Shown here in pieces: positions 11,155 through 25,721 of a stretch of 64,000 nucleotides of DNA. The position numbers and the translations under genes are program-made. The notes beneath the pieces were generated by a model. It was given only the letters and a program-made list of their open reading frames with translations, made no database searches and was not told where the DNA came from. Source of the stretch: Glandiceps talaboti (Eukaryota > Hemichordata > Enteropneusta > Spengelidae); the NCBI RefSeq assembly GCF_964340395.1, contig NC_135554.1, forward strand, positions 28,721,130 to 28,785,129. Direction: 5' to 3'. Every line of letters starts with the position of its first letter. Position 1 is the first letter of the stretch.

Positions 11155-11560
11155 GAAAAAAATTACCTCAACCCCCCCCCCCCCCCCCCCCAGAAATTCG
11201 AAATGTAGTTGTCATGACCTCCTAAAGCCTAATTAAAAAAAAAGTTTTTTGGTGCCGGTTACCTGACCCCACCTAGTTTTTCATGCTGATCCTAAACTTT
11301 AAAAAAATAAAAAAATAAATAAAATCGTGAAAATTATGAAGTCTCGCAAGAAATATGGTGGATGCCGAAACTGGCATTATAAAACTGTTCTCCCAATCTG
11401 TAATGAGAAGAAATCAATAACATAGAGACCATATAGAAAACAATGGAAAACATAACTACCTTAACAAAAAAAAACAAAAAAAACAAAACAAATCTACCTA
11501 CCCACCTATTCGAAAAATTGAGCGTAATCGGAACCACCCTAGGCCTTTATTTTGTTTAGG
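11155..11560 (-). repeat. Dispersed repeat, copy 2
   Basis: Minus-strand counterpart of the repeat at 6915-7290, with the same order of conserved blocks. It includes a poly-C run at about 11169-11190. Confidence 0.8.
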
Positions 11561-11744
11561 CCTAACATAAAAATAAAAAAAGATCAATACCAATACTGAC
11601 ATGTACTTGTTACATTATGTTAAGTACTTCATACAATTTGTAATGATTTTAATGAGATCAATAAAATTTCTATCTGCCTAATAGTAATATTCCTGCGAGA
11701 CATCTGACCCATAACATCACGTTTTTAGCCCTAATTTGCAAATA

Positions 11745-11935
11745 TCACTCACAGGATCATCGTGTGATTAATAGCTCTTTATCTGTAATCCCCAGACACA
11801 TCCCTGTGAAATTTCAGCCAAATCAGCTAAGTATTTTTGGAATTAAAGATTTTTGACCAAAAAGTAACATATTTATTCCTCATTTGCATATCACTTATGG
11901 GATCACTTTAGTCTAGTTCCTATAATATAGTATCG
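11745..11935 (-). repeat. Internal fragment of the TTTTAGCACAACTG family
   Basis: Minus-strand sequence containing the family blocks 'tttggtcaaaaatctttaat', 'ccaaa...agc(t)gatt(t)ggctgaaatttca' and 'gatatgcaaa' found in the copies at 24.3, 46.2 and 60.7 kb. Confidence 0.65.
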
Positions 11936-12419
11936 TTACAATTTATACCTTCACTCAAATCTAGTCAAAGTCGTTACTCTAGAAGTCCTGAGATGCATGA
12001 GATGTAATTTAAAATCCATCCACAACCACCCACACAGTCATTAACATCATGTCTTTATTAATCAATCACAAAATTCTTACCAATTACAAAATTCAATGTT
12101 TGATGTATGTATCAGTACCCACTATGACTAATCAGCTGAGCTGTGGGGTATTCTCAGGGGTAGGATAGAGACAGAAGTCAAATATAATTGAAACAATTAA
12201 ATCAGGTACTAAAACCGGAAATCATCTAAAACCCCATAAGTCACATACCAGTATTCTCTGAATCACCATGTGGGGGCAATCAAAGGGAAGTCCTTTGCTA
12301 GTGAACATTAGTTTTCTTTTGAAAATAGTATTTGGTTTTAGATTTGATTTCTTAGATGTGTCCTATCTATAATAATCTTTAATTATACTGGATAGTTAAG
12401 CATAAACACTTGTCTCCCA

Positions 12420-12612
12420 AGAAGTCCAGTGAGGGCCAAATCCCTCATGGGTTGGAAACCGGAATACCCGGGGAAAACCTGCGATGTTCGGTAGAGTCAA
12501 ACTTAACAACACTCTTCTTACTTACAGCATGGTAAATTTAATCGAACCCTGAATGGGGTTCAAATCCCGACCACAATAGTAAGAGGCAAGTGGTTTAACC
12601 ACTCAGCCACTG
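12420..12612 (-). mobile_element. tRNA-derived SINE
   Basis: Read from 12612 on the minus strand, it begins GGGTTGTCAGTGGCTGAGTGG, an A-box-like start as in tRNA-Leu/Ser. A GGGATTTGAACCCC block follows, then a body ending in the block (on the + strand) ccggaatacccggggaaaacc. Similar blocks recur in SINEs of many marine invertebrates; that attribution is from memory. Confidence 0.6.
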
Positions 12613-13859
12613 ACAACCCTAATCTATTGTCAAAATATGGAGAGTGTCCATGGCAAAAATCATTGCAAGGTTCACTGAAGCTTATTGTGAAGAAAGATGA
12701 ATTCTAAACAAAATGTAGGCCAACATGATGCATAGTGACATTAGCACTGAAACACTGGCTGAGGGTAGTAATGGGGATGGTAAATAGGATGGGATAGTGC
12801 TGGGGAGAGGACAGCGTAATAGTGTTGGCATTATGAGGTTGAGTGATTGATTGATGGCATGGATTAGGATCATGAATACAAAACGTACAATACGTGACGT
12901 ACGTCAGCTGATTCAGTACAATAATCTGACAGAATTCAAGATGCTAGAGGATGAAAATGCATTAAATACATCATTAAACACTCTCTGTCAACAAAGCTGA
13001 TCTGCTTATTTTATATATTAAAATAAAATCAATAAAATTTTCCATATTTCACCATTTTTCATAAGTGTCATTTCATACCATGCAAACAGTGACGCATGTA
13101 AGCCCGTGGTATCAATAAAGAGTTACCATAGCAACACATGTTTTTACAAAAAAAAACCAGATTTGCTGTTATTAATTTTTATTTTGTCAGCAGCAAAATT
13201 TTAATCTAAAAGCATATGACATGAAAGGTGACATTAACGTCTACTTCAAACTCAAACATTTGATAATACTATAAAATACAAGGTCGTTGCCTTTTGTGAA
13301 CCCAACACTCACATCTGTGTAGAGTTTTGATGAATCAAATTAAATGAAAAAATTGAAGGTTTGTGTTTGTTAATTCAGGTCAATACTTTTATAAATATTG
13401 CTATTTTAATCATGTCCACATTTAGAAGCTGTGTCAATCAAAAGATTAAAAAGACAAAACATAACACTGAAGTTAAAGCTGTTAAAGCCTTAGTTACACA
13501 GGACGACGCATGAAGCAATTTGTTGCAAAAATTGAAAAATTGCTATGCCAATAAAATGACTGAAAACTTGTTGACCTATTGATAGTAAAACTATATTCAA
13601 TGCAAAGTTCATGCATGGTGATGTCAGTGACATTCTGATGTCACTATTTGCATTCTTCATTGTAGGAATAAAATGATATTCAGAGGAGATCAAGCATTCG
13701 TAAATGTTATATACCACATTACAAGTGATAAGTGATAATTGTGGTCATAAATCAAAATTATGTAAAAAAAAATTGCTGAAATAGAATATTTATACTAAAA
13801 ATATGGCGGCCTTAACATTGCGCATTGTTAAAGACTTGAAGAAATTTGATGATAGTTTG

Positions 13860-14010
13860 TCACAATCACTGAGTTGCATTGGCTTCCTGTTAAGGCGTGA
13901 GTAGAATTCAAGATCATTTTTCTGTTTTTAAAGCTCTGAACTGTAAGGCTCCAGTGTACATTACAGATTTGTCTAGTTCCTTTACAGTATCCTTACCATT
14001 TACACCACCA
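13860..14010 (+). pseudogene. Non-LTR retrotransposon ORF2 C-terminal fragment
   Basis: Reads LHWLPVKA, a stop, VEFKIIFLFLKALNCKAPVYITDLSS, which is the typical 'LHWLPVxxRIxYKxxxLxYKALxxxAPxYLxDLL' ending of non-LTR retrotransposon polyproteins. The in-frame stop and truncation mark it as dead. Confidence 0.75.
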
Positions 14011-14024
14011 CTCACAGTAATAAT

Positions 14025-14130
14025 AAAAATAATGTTAGTTTTTATATAGCGCGTTCCCACTCTGTGCTCAAAGCACTTTACAATTATTATCCCTGGCTCG
14101 TATCTATATTGGCACAATGGCCCTTTACAT
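14025..14130 (+). repeat. Short repeat with 'tatatagcgcgttcc' core
   Basis: The segment tttatatagcgcgttcccactctgtgctcaaagcactttacaa follows directly after the retroelement fragment. It resembles tail modules shared by invertebrate SINEs and LINEs. Confidence 0.4.
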
Positions 14131-14147
14131 ATCCTGAACTCCCTCAA

Positions 14148-14870
14148 ACCAATTCCTGCCAATCACAGACACATTGTAGTATTTACTAATATTGCCAATT
14201 GCCAAAAAAAGTAATATTGAAGGAAAGAACTACCCTTATACACCTGTTTGGTGCTCATGTCACTTTTACTGAATGGCGACCATAGTTGTAGTTAAAAATC
14301 GTTATTTACCGCATAACTCAAAAAAGTATAATACATAGAGACTCCATGGCATTCAAGTGTCTACCCCTATATTGTCAGATGCAAGTTATCTTTTGTCAGA
14401 GTTTTGAGACGTGACTCTTGACCTTCTTGGCCAATTATCAAAATGAAGCCAATTCCTGCCTATTACAGACACAAATTGTTTACTTGATGTCTTTTAAATC
14501 ATGTTTACAAGTAATTTTGAAGAAAAGAAGAATACGTCATTATTTTTGGTGCTCAATCATGTAATTTTTACTGAATGACAGCCATATTTGTAGTAAAAAA
14601 TCACTGTTACTGCATAACTCAAAAATTCAATACATAGACTCTATTTAAGTACCTAACCCCATATAATCAAATGCAAACTTTCTGGTATGAGTGACCTTTG
14701 ACCTTGATCTTAACCTATAGGTAGACCTTCAAAGTTGAGCTATTACTTACATATTACAGTACGTGTGGCTATGTCTTTTAGAGCATGTTTATAGATAATG
14801 CAGAGCCAGATAAACATACTTTTGCATTATTTTTGGTGCTCATATCACTTTACTCAATCAGACACTTTGT
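14148..14870. repeat. Tandem repeat of about 300 bp, three diverged copies
   Basis: Blocks 'gccaattcctgcc', 'ttttggtgctca', 'tttactgaatg' and 'cataactcaaaaa' recur in the same order from about 14148, 14449 and 14743. The third copy is partial. Confidence 0.75.
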
Positions 14871-15464
14871 AGTATTTATTTGTTGATTTACAAAGGTTAT
14901 ATAATACACAAGCAATCATTTGATCTAGCTACCAAGCTGATGGATATTTTTGGTTGTTTATTTGTTGCCACCAATTTATCTAAATCATGTCTCCATTCAG
15001 CCACATAGAAGTTAAGGGATATGTGTCTTTATTTGTTGACACAATGTATCTAAAATCATGTCTCCTGGCATTCAGTCACATAGAAGTAAAGGGATATTTA
15101 ATATGTGTCTTCTACGAAAACTAGTTACATTAGACTTGCTCAGATAATGTACATCACTATATATTTCTCCAAATTTTGTTTCCAATACAACTATGTGTAA
15201 TTTAACTATATTTTGTGTTAACTATAAGCTTTAATTTGTCATTAGAGAAGTATGGACATTTGGAATCAGTACAAAACTCACCATGAGGAATAACTACTGT
15301 TAAGAGAACTGATGCAGACATAATATAAATACACACAAAACAGAACAAAAACAGCTACCAGTATTTTAAAAACACTGAACTAATATTAAAAGTATTTATT
15401 GCAAAGAAAATTCCCTTAGGTGACTAACACTAGTCTAACTATATAGTTGTATGTTACAAACAAT

Positions 15465-17825
15465 ATCACATTGTTGTGAGGATATGGTTGTATTATGGGT
15501 GTCTTTGTTGTGAGAATATGGTTGTATTATGGGTGTCTTTGTTGTGAGGATATGGTACGTTGTATTATGGGTGTCTTTGTTGTGAGGATATGGTTGTATT
15601 ATGGGTGTTTTTGTTTTGAGGATATGGTTGTATTATGGGTGTTTATGTTGTGAGGATATGGTTGTATTATGGGTGTCTTTGTTGTGAGGATATGGTTGTA
15701 TTATGGGTGTCTTTGTTGTGAGGATATGGTTGTATTATGGGTGTCTTTGTTGTGAGGATATGGTTGTATTATGGGTGTCTTTGTTGTGAGGATATGGTAC
15801 GTTGTATTATGGGTGTCTTTGTTGTGAGGATATGGTTGTATTATATGGGTGTTTTTGTTTTGAGGATATGGTTGTATTATGGGTGTCTTTGTTGTGAGGA
15901 TATGGTTGTATTATGGGTGTCTTTGTTTTGAGGACATGGTTGTATTATGGGTGTTTATGTTGTGAGGATATGGTATGTTGTATTATGGGTGTCTTTGTTG
16001 TGAGGATATGATTGTATTATGGGTGTCTTTGTTGTGAGGATATGGTTGTATTATGGGTGTCTTTGTTTTGAGGACATGGTTGTATTATGGGTGTTTATGT
16101 TGTGAGGATATGGTTGTATTATGGGTGTTTTTGTTGTGAGGATATGGTATGTTGTATTATGGGTGTCTTTGTTGTGAGGATATGATTGTATTATGGGTGT
16201 TTTTGTTGTGAGGATATGATTGTATTATGGGTGTTTTTGTTGTGAGGATATATATGGTTGTATTATGGGTGTTTTTGTTGTGAGGATATGATTGTATTAT
16301 GGGTGTTTTTGTTGTGAGGATATGGTTGTATTATGGGTGTTTTTGTTGTGAGGATATGGTTGTATTATGGGTGTTTATGTTGTGAGGATATGGTTGTATT
16401 ATGGGTGTCTTTGTTGTGAGGATATGGTTGTATTATGGGTGTTTTTGTTGTGAGGATATGGTTGTATTATGGGTGTTTTTGTTGTGAGGATATGGTTGTA
16501 TTATGGGTGTCTTTGTTGTGAGGATATGATTGTATTATGGGTGTTTTTGTTTTGAGGATATGGTACGTTGTATTGTGGGTGTCTTTGTTGTGGGGATATG
16601 ATTGTATTATGGGTGTCTTTGTTGTGAGGATATGGTTGTATTATGGGTGTTTTTGTTGTGAGGATATGGTTGTATTATGGGTGTTTATGTTGTGAGGATA
16701 TGATTGTATTATGGGTGTTTTTATTTTGAGGATATGGTACGTTGTATTATGGGTGTCTTTGTTGTGAGGATATGATTGTATTATGGGTGTTTATGTTGTG
16801 AGGATATGGTTGTATTATGGGTGTTTTTGTTTTGAGGATATATATGGTTGTATTATATGGGTGTCTTTGTTGTGAGGATATGGTTGTATTATGGGTGTTT
16901 TTGTTGTGAGGATATGGTTGTATTATGGGTGTCTTTGTTGTGAGGATATGATTGTATTATGGGTGTTTATGTTGTGAGGATATGGTTGTATTATGGGTGT
17001 TTTTGTTTTGAGGATATATATGGTTGTATTATGGGTGTCTTTGTTGTGAGGATATGGTTGTATTATGGGTGTTTTTGTTGTGAGGATATGGTTGTATTAT
17101 GGGTGTCTTTGTTGTGAGGATATGATTGTATTATGGGTGTCTTTGTTGTGAGGATATGGTATGTTGTATTATGGGTGTCTTTGTTGTGAGGATATGATTG
17201 TATTATGGGTGTTTTTGTTGTGAGGATATGGTTGTATTATGGGTGTCTTTGTTGTGAGGATATGATTGTATTATGGGTGTCTTTGTTGTGAGGATATGAT
17301 TGTATTATGGGTGTTTTTGTTGTGAGTATATGGTTGTATTATGGGTGTTTTTGTTTTGAGGATATGATTGTATTATGGGTGTTTTTGTTGTGAGTATATG
17401 GTTGTATTATGGGTGTTTTTGTTTTGAGGATATATATGATTGTATTATGGGTGTCTTTGTTGTGAGGATATGGTTGTATTATGGCCGGGTGTCTTTGTTG
17501 TGAGGATATGGTTGTATTATGGGTGTCTTTGTTGTGAGGATATGATTGTATTATGGGTGTTTTTGTTGTGAGGATATGGTTGTATTATTGCCGGGTGTCT
17601 TTGTTGTGAGGATATGGTTGTATTATGGGTGTCTTTGTTTTGAGGATATGGTACGTTGTATTATGGGTGTCTTTGTTGTGAGGATATGGTTGTATTATGG
17701 GTGTCTTTGTTGTGAGGATTGATATGGTTGTATTATGGGTGTCTTTGTTTTGAGGATATGGTACGTTGTATTATGGGTGTTTTAGTTGTGAGGATATGGT
17801 TGTATTATGGGTGTTTTTGTTGCTC
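15465..17825. repeat. 34-bp minisatellite array (about 2.4 kb)
   Basis: About 68 head-to-tail units of gttgtgaggatatggttgta plus ttatgggtgt and cttt or tttt. Subtypes carry an extra tacg or tatg after atatgg, or an extra tata; a few carry gccg. Short frames across it reading Gly-Cys-Leu-Cys-Cys-Glu-Asp-Met are artefacts. Confidence 0.97.
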
Positions 17826-18573
<748 letters not shown>

Positions 18574-18966
18574 TACTGAGTAATTTCAATACAATGATTT
18601 CAATAGTTCATGTACAGCATTGCTATAATATACTACACTAAGGGAGTTCAATAGAAAGTGTTTTGGATTACTAATTTAGGGATGTCTTTCAGGAATACTA
18701 ATTTAAAAGAATTCTTGAAGCAATTTTAAAAGATATAAATTGTTATCTAGGGATATTAAAATACTAAAGGATAACTATAATAGGATGTCTTTTAGGAATA
18801 CTAAGTGAGTCCTATAGGAATTCTTATTTTTTTAAGTATTCCTAAAAGATTGTCCTATAGGAATCCTAGGGGCCAAAATCTTATGAGATTTTCCTTATAG
18901 CAATATAATTAATAGGATTCCAATGTAAGATATTTTCAAGTAGGATCCTATAGGATATTCTCTTAC

Positions 18967-19089
18967 CAAATCATAAAAGTCTGTGTGTGGATGGGAGTAG
19001 CCACTGTAGGAGAGGTGACCGTTCCATCCACAAATCTCATCATCCAACTTTCTCCGGGTATACATTTTTTCCAGCCATGTCTCTGACAT
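18967..19089 (-). CDS. Candidate orphan exon, minus strand
   Basis: A minus-strand frame beginning MSETWLEKMYTRRKLDDE, then ICGWNGHLSYSGYSHPH, then TDFYDL. It is followed in phase 0 by a strong donor (TTG|GTAAGA, donor at 18966-18961). Tryptophan, Cys, His and Tyr content and the GC-richer sequence look coding against the AT-rich surroundings. The upstream limit is uncertain; acceptor-like AGs lie near 19083 and 19095. No family is recognised and no partner exon was found on this strand. It could be a nested gene, a transposon exon or chance. Confidence 0.35.
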
Positions 19090-19984
19090 GCACTTTTTTC
19101 TTTCAAACAGTTGACTTGCATTTAATGGTTATATGCAGAGAAATTGCCATGACATTACACTCTTATCTTACATTTTTGTGAAATGGTCTTATCGTAGCCA
19201 ATATCTATCACACAGACTTTCAACGAGCTGTAATGTGTTTAAGTGCATCTGAGAAAACTAAAGTAGTTTGGATATTCTAGTCCACATGATGTAGTTGTAG
19301 CCTTAACCTTTTCTGAAAATGTACCTGTGGGTGTTTAATTGTTGATGTGAGAAATGTCAGCAGACAAAATTTACCATGCAGGAATCTCCTGTCTGTCAGA
19401 TTAGAATTTATCTAGGCAATTATGGTCCGACAAAAGACTAGACCAGCCTGATTGATGTTGCTTTTATCAGTAGTAGTATAATGGTTGTTAGTTGTAAATA
19501 CATATATTAAATCTATAAATGACACACATAGCTAGCCTTTGTAGAACTAAATGATTGATAACGGCATTTCAATTAGTACTTATAGACGGCATGTATTGTT
19601 TATGAGGATTGCAAGCTGTACTTGATTGTGAAATAAAATTCTGGTCTTCAGACTAACATTATTTGAGTCTCTGACTGGATTTAACATTAGTTAAGATTAT
19701 TCATTACTTTTTGTGGTTGCTATATATTTTGATTAAAGAGGCAGTTGGGATGAAAGTTACATTGCATTATTTTTAATATTTATGGAAAATTTTAAATATA
19801 AACCTTTTTTGTCATATGCATAAAATGCATTCGAAATTGACTTTCCACATGCACTCAAAAAGGAGGTAAATGAAATTGAAAACTAAAGTTTGGAAACTTT
19901 AGAAATCAACAATTGAATAAAATATTCAAAAGAAAACACAAGTGAAAATTAAAAGCAAGAGATAAAATGAAGGTAACACATCAA
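19090..19984. other. No gene seen
   Basis: AT-rich intronic sequence between the orphan exon and the 26-bp array. No exon or repeat was recognised. Confidence 0.5.
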
Positions 19985-22900
19985 AATATTGAATGCACGT
20001 GACGCTAAAAAGATACAAATGTACATGACACTAAAAAGATACAAATGTACATGACACTATAAAAAGATACAAATACACATGACATTAAAAAGATACAAAC
20101 GTACATGACACTAAAAAGATACAAACGTACATGACACTAAAAATATACAAATACACATAACACTAAAAAGATACAAATACACATGACACTAAAAAGATAC
20201 AAATACACAATGCTAAAAAGATACAAATACACATAACACTAAAAAGATACAAATACACATGACACTAAAAAGATACAAATACACATAACACTAAAAAGAT
20301 ACAAATACACATAACACTAAAAAGATACAAATGCACATGACACTAAAAAGATACAAATACACATAACACTAAAAAGATACAAATACACATGACATTAAAA
20401 AGATACAAACGTACATGACACTAAAAAGATACAAACGTACATGACACTAAAGAGATACAAACGTACATGACACTAAAAAGATACAAATACACATAACACT
20501 AAAAAGATACAAACGTACATGACATTAAAAAGATACAAACGTACATGACATTAAAAAGATACAAACGTACATGACACTAAAGAGATACAAACGTACATGA
20601 CGCTAAAAAGATACAAATACACATAACACTAAAAAGATACAAATACACATAACACTAAAAAGATACAAATACACATAACACTAAAAAGATACAAATACAC
20701 ATAACACTAAAAAGATACAAACGTACATGACACTAAAAAGATACAAATACACATAACACTAAAAAGATACAAACGTACATAACACTAAAGAGATACAAAC
20801 GTACATGACACTAAAGAGATACAAATGTACATAACACTAAAAAGATACAAATACACATAACACTAAAAAGATACAAATACACATGACACTAAAAAGATAC
20901 AAATACACAATATATAACACTAAAAAGATACAAATGCACATGACACTAAAAAGATACAAATACACATAACACTAAAAAGATACAAATACACATAACACTA
21001 AAAAGATACAAATACACATGACACTAAAAAGATACAAATACACATAACACTAAAAAGATACAAATACACATAACACTAAAAAGATACAAATACACATGAC
21101 ACTAAAAAGATACAAATACACATAACACTAAAAAGATACAAACGTACATGACACTAAAAAGATACAAATACACATAACACTAAAAAGATACAATTACACA
21201 TGACACTAAAAAGATACAAATACACATAACACTAAAAAGATACAAATACACATGACACTAAAAAGATACAAAATACACATAACACTAAAAAGATACAAAC
21301 GTACATAACACTAAAAAGATACAAATACACATAACACTAAAAAGATACAAACGTACATGACACTAAAAAGATACAAATACACATAACACTAAAAAGATAC
21401 AAATACACATAACACTAAAAAGATACAAATGCACATGACACTAAAAAGATACAAATACACATAACACTAAAAAGATACAAATACACATGACATTAAAAAG
21501 ATACAAACGTACATGACACTAAAAAGATACAAACGTACATGACACTAAAGAGATACAAACGTACATGACACTAAAAAGATACAAATACACATAACACTAA
21601 AAAGATACAAATACACATGACATTAAAAAGATACAAACGTACATGACATTAAAAAGATACAAACGTACATGACATTAAAAAGATACAAACGTACATGACA
21701 CTAAAAAGATACAAATACACATAACACTAAAAAGATACAAATACACATAACACTAAAAAGATACAAATACACATAACACTAAAAAGATACAAATACACAT
21801 AACACTAAAAAGATACAAATACACATAACACTAAAAAGATACAAACGTACATGACACTAAAAAGATACAAATACACATAACACTAAAAAGATACAAACGT
21901 ACATGACACTAAAGAGATACAAACGTACATGACACTAAAGAGATACAAATGTACATAACACTAAAAAGATACAAATACACATAACACTAAAAAGATACAA
22001 ATACACATGACACTAAAAAGATACAAATACACATAACACTAAAAAGATACAAATGCACATGACACTAAAAAGACACAAATTTACACATAACACTAAAAAG
22101 ATACAAATACACATAACACTAAAAAGATACAAATACACATGACACTAAAAAGATACAAATACACATAACACTAAAAAGATACAAATACACATAACACTAA
22201 AAAGATACAAATACACATGACACTAAAAAGATACAAATACACATAACACTAAAAAGATACAAACGTACATGACACTAAAAAGATACAAATACACATAACA
22301 CTAAAAAGATACAATTACACATGACACTAAAAAGATACAAATACACATAACACTAAAAAGATACAAATACACATGACACTAAAAAGATACAAAATACACA
22401 TAACACTAAAAAGATACAAACGTACATAACACTAAAAAGATACAAATACACAATATAACACTAAAAAGATACAAACGTACATGACACTAAAAAGATACAA
22501 ATACACATAACACTAAAATGATACAAATACACATAACACTAAAAAGATACAAACGTACATGACACTAAAAAGATACAAATACACATAACACTAAAAAGAT
22601 ACAAATACACATAACACTAAAAAGATACAAACGTACATGACACTAAAAAGATACAAATACACATAACACTAAAAAGATACAAAATACACATAACACTAAA
22701 AAGATACAAAATACACATAACACTAAAAAGATACAAATACACATAACACTAAAAAGATACAAATACACATAACACTAAAAAGATACAAATACACATAACA
22801 CTAAAAAGATACAAATGTACATGACACTAAAAAGATACAAATACACATAACACTAAAAAGATACAAAATACACATAACACTAAAAAGATACAAAATACAC

Positions 22901-23272
22901 ATAACACTAAAAAGATACAAATACACATAACACTAAAAAGATACAAATACACATAACACTAAAAAGATACAAATACACATAACACTAAAAAGATACAAAT
23001 ACACATAACACTAAAAAGATACAAATACACATAACACTAAAAAGATACAAAATACACATGACACTAAAAAGATACAAATACACATAACACTAAAAAGATA
23101 CAAACGTACATGACACTAAAAAGATACAAAATACACATAACACTAAAAAGATACAAATACACATGACACTAAAAAGATACTAATACACATGACACTAAAA
23201 AGATACAAACGTACATGACACTAAAAAGATACAAAATACACATAACACTAAAAAGATACAATTACACATGAC
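19985..23272. repeat. 26-bp minisatellite array (about 3.3 kb) with higher-order structure
   Basis: About 125 units built on 'aaaaagatacaaatacacat' plus 'aacact' or 'gacact'. The main variants are cgtacat for tacacat, gag for aag, and an extra a (caaaatac). Rare variants recur in the same order at offsets of about 1.1 kb: atgcacatga at 20331 and 21429, atgcaca at 20934 and 22053, attacaca at 21193 and 22314. So a block of about 1.1 kb was itself duplicated. Confidence 0.97.
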
Positions 23273-23274
23273 AT

Positions 23275-23612
23275 CATTGGCTTATATGCAGTGGTATCAT
23301 TAGCATATATCATGGCAGTGGTGTCATTGGCATATATGCAATGGTATCATTAGCATATATCATGGCAGTGTTATTATTGGCATATATCATGGCAGTGGTA
23401 TCATTGGCATATATCATGGCAGACGTGGTATTATTGGCATATGTGGCAGTGGTATCATTAGCATATGTCATAGCTGTGGTATCATTGGCATATATGGCAG
23501 CGGTGTCATTGGCATATGTCATAGCAGTGGTATTATTGGCATATATGGCAGTAGTATCATTGGCATATATGCAGTGGTATCATTGGCTTATATGGCAGTG
23601 GTTTCATTGCCA
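23275..23612. repeat. Tandem repeat of about 24 bp (gcatatatggcagtggtatcattg)
   Basis: About fourteen degenerate units of gcatatat(c)atggcagtggt plus atcattg directly adjoin the 26-bp array. Reading frames across it on both strands are repeat artefacts. Confidence 0.93.
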
Positions 23613-24314
23613 AACTTCATATGTAGACTCCTATATTCGTAACTAACATATTGAACAAAAAGATTTAAATTATTAATATTAACAATTTTTAGTTGAATTT
23701 CCCTTGTGATATGTTCAAATGTTTAATAATATGTTTTCTATTTCAATTAACATGATTTTCATTATGATTGGTTTCGCTACCGATAGTTGTAAATTTAGCA
23801 CTGTCCTTATCTAAAAAAGGACACATTTCATGAGAGAAAAGAATTTTCACAAGCTGTCATTAACACACAAAAGTAATTCCATCCATATTGCTGCTTCAAA
23901 AATAGAAAAAAATATGACACTGAACAATGGCTGATGATTGGGTCATATGGGTTGTTCATAGCAGACAAAAAAAGAAGCTACAGTATTTTCCTACCAGAGA
24001 TGACAACTTTTCGGTATTTTTAGGGCAAAACTGCTATTTATTTTGAAACATATTCTGCATGTCGCATGATTTCACAAATGTCTGTACAGTACACACACAA
24101 AGAAAATTTCTTAAAAATACAGGTGTGAAGGTCATCATTCATTGTTGACAATATCTTTGTGTCTTTGATAATTTGATTTGAATAATTTCATGTTTTACAT
24201 GGAATAAAGATAAAATATCATATTTTCAATTTAAATCATGTCATTTCACATGTATGGCCATATAAATATGAACAATAATGCAAAAATAAAAGTTCCCATA
24301 TATTGAATTTTTGT
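23613..24314. other. No gene seen
   Basis: AT-rich intronic sequence without recognised features. Confidence 0.5.
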
Positions 24315-25279
24315 TTTTTAGCACAACTGAACTGATAAGGTTCAGTAGTGCCATAGGCATGGCAAAATGTCTGTCTGTCCGAGTCTGTGTGGATGTGTGT
24401 GTAAACAACTTATTAAAGGCAAAAACCACCAGACCGATGACCATGATATATGATGGAGTATTACCTTGGGTGTCTAGTTGGGAAATTGTTCAAATCAAAA
24501 TGGTCTTACCACCAGTGTGTGATTTGGGTAAAAAAAATTGATTTTTGGTCATAGAAATTAAACTAAAAAACTACTGGGGAGATCGGAGTGAAATTTGGAG
24601 TGAACATTCTTTGGGGTGTTTAGATTAAGAATTGTTCATGACACGATGAGTTCATCAGTGATATGCAAATTAGAGCTAGAAATGTGTCATTTTGGTCAAA
24701 AATCTTTAATTCTAAAACTACCAAGCAGATTCGGCTGAAATTTAATGTCTTAAAACAATTGACCCAAGCAACCATGAGCATGCCCTTAGCAACAACCAAA
24801 TGACAGTATATTTTGTTCAAATAACAACATAGGTAGGCAAGTGAGTAAACATTCAAAAAATGTATGCAAATACCCTAGCAACCATGACCACACCCATAGC
24901 AACAGCAAAACGGTGGTGTATTTCACAAGATATCAACAGGGATTCTTAGACAAGTGAACAAACATTCAAAAAGTGTAAGCAAATATGCCTAGCCACAAGA
25001 CCTCACCCATAGCAACAGCCAACTGATCACATATATTGCAAAGATAACTATCTACAGGGATTAATAGGCAAGTGAATAAAACATTCAAAAAAATGTATGC
25101 AAATATGTCTAGCAACATGACCACACCCATAGCAACAGCCAAATGATCATGACAACGGTTGGATTGGCACCTGGATAGTCATTCAGCAAATGAACACCTA
25201 TACCTAGCATAGATCAGCATGTGGATAAAAATTTTTAAAAACTGTACAGTTGTGCTACAATGCCATTGGTGCTGTTTTT
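24315..25279 (+). mobile_element. TTTTAGCACAACTG family, near full-length copy
   Basis: Begins TTTTAGCACAACTGAACTG with a short hairpin (actgaac...gttcagt) and a gtctgtctgtc run. It ends acagttgtgctacaatgccattggtgct. The ends share a short inverted match (agcacaactg / cagttgtgct). The 3' half is an internal tandem array of about 100-bp units with 'cctagcaac', 'accacaccca' and 'tagcaacagc'. No protein is encoded. Other copies lie at 45.46, 46.22, 56.66, 60.73, 27.3 and, inverted, 11.75 kb. Confidence 0.8.
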
Positions 25280-25324
25280 AAAAAAATATAATTTCACTTC
25301 ATTTATATGAAAAAAAGTTGAAAT

Positions 25325-25680
25325 CTAGCACTTGAACCACTATACACACACTGGTGAAACACTATATAATGTCATCTAACACTTGAACCACTATAAAATG
25401 TTATGTAACACTTGAACCACTTATACACACACACATACACAAACAAACAAACACTGGTGACACAATATAAAATGTCACGTAACACTTGAACCACTTATAC
25501 ACACACACACACACACACACACTGGTGAAACACTGTAAAAATATGTCATCTAACACTTGAACCACTATAAAATGTTATGTAACACTTGAACCATTATACA
25601 CACACACACACTGGTGAAACACTGTGGATGTCATCTAACACTTGAACCACTATAAAATGTTATGTAACACTTGAACCACT

Positions 25681-25721
<41 letters not shown>

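Noticed and set aside
23310-23646. Open frames on both strands with 'YANDTTA' and 'LAYIMAVVS' repeats
   Set aside because: Translations of a 24-bp tandem repeat on both strands.
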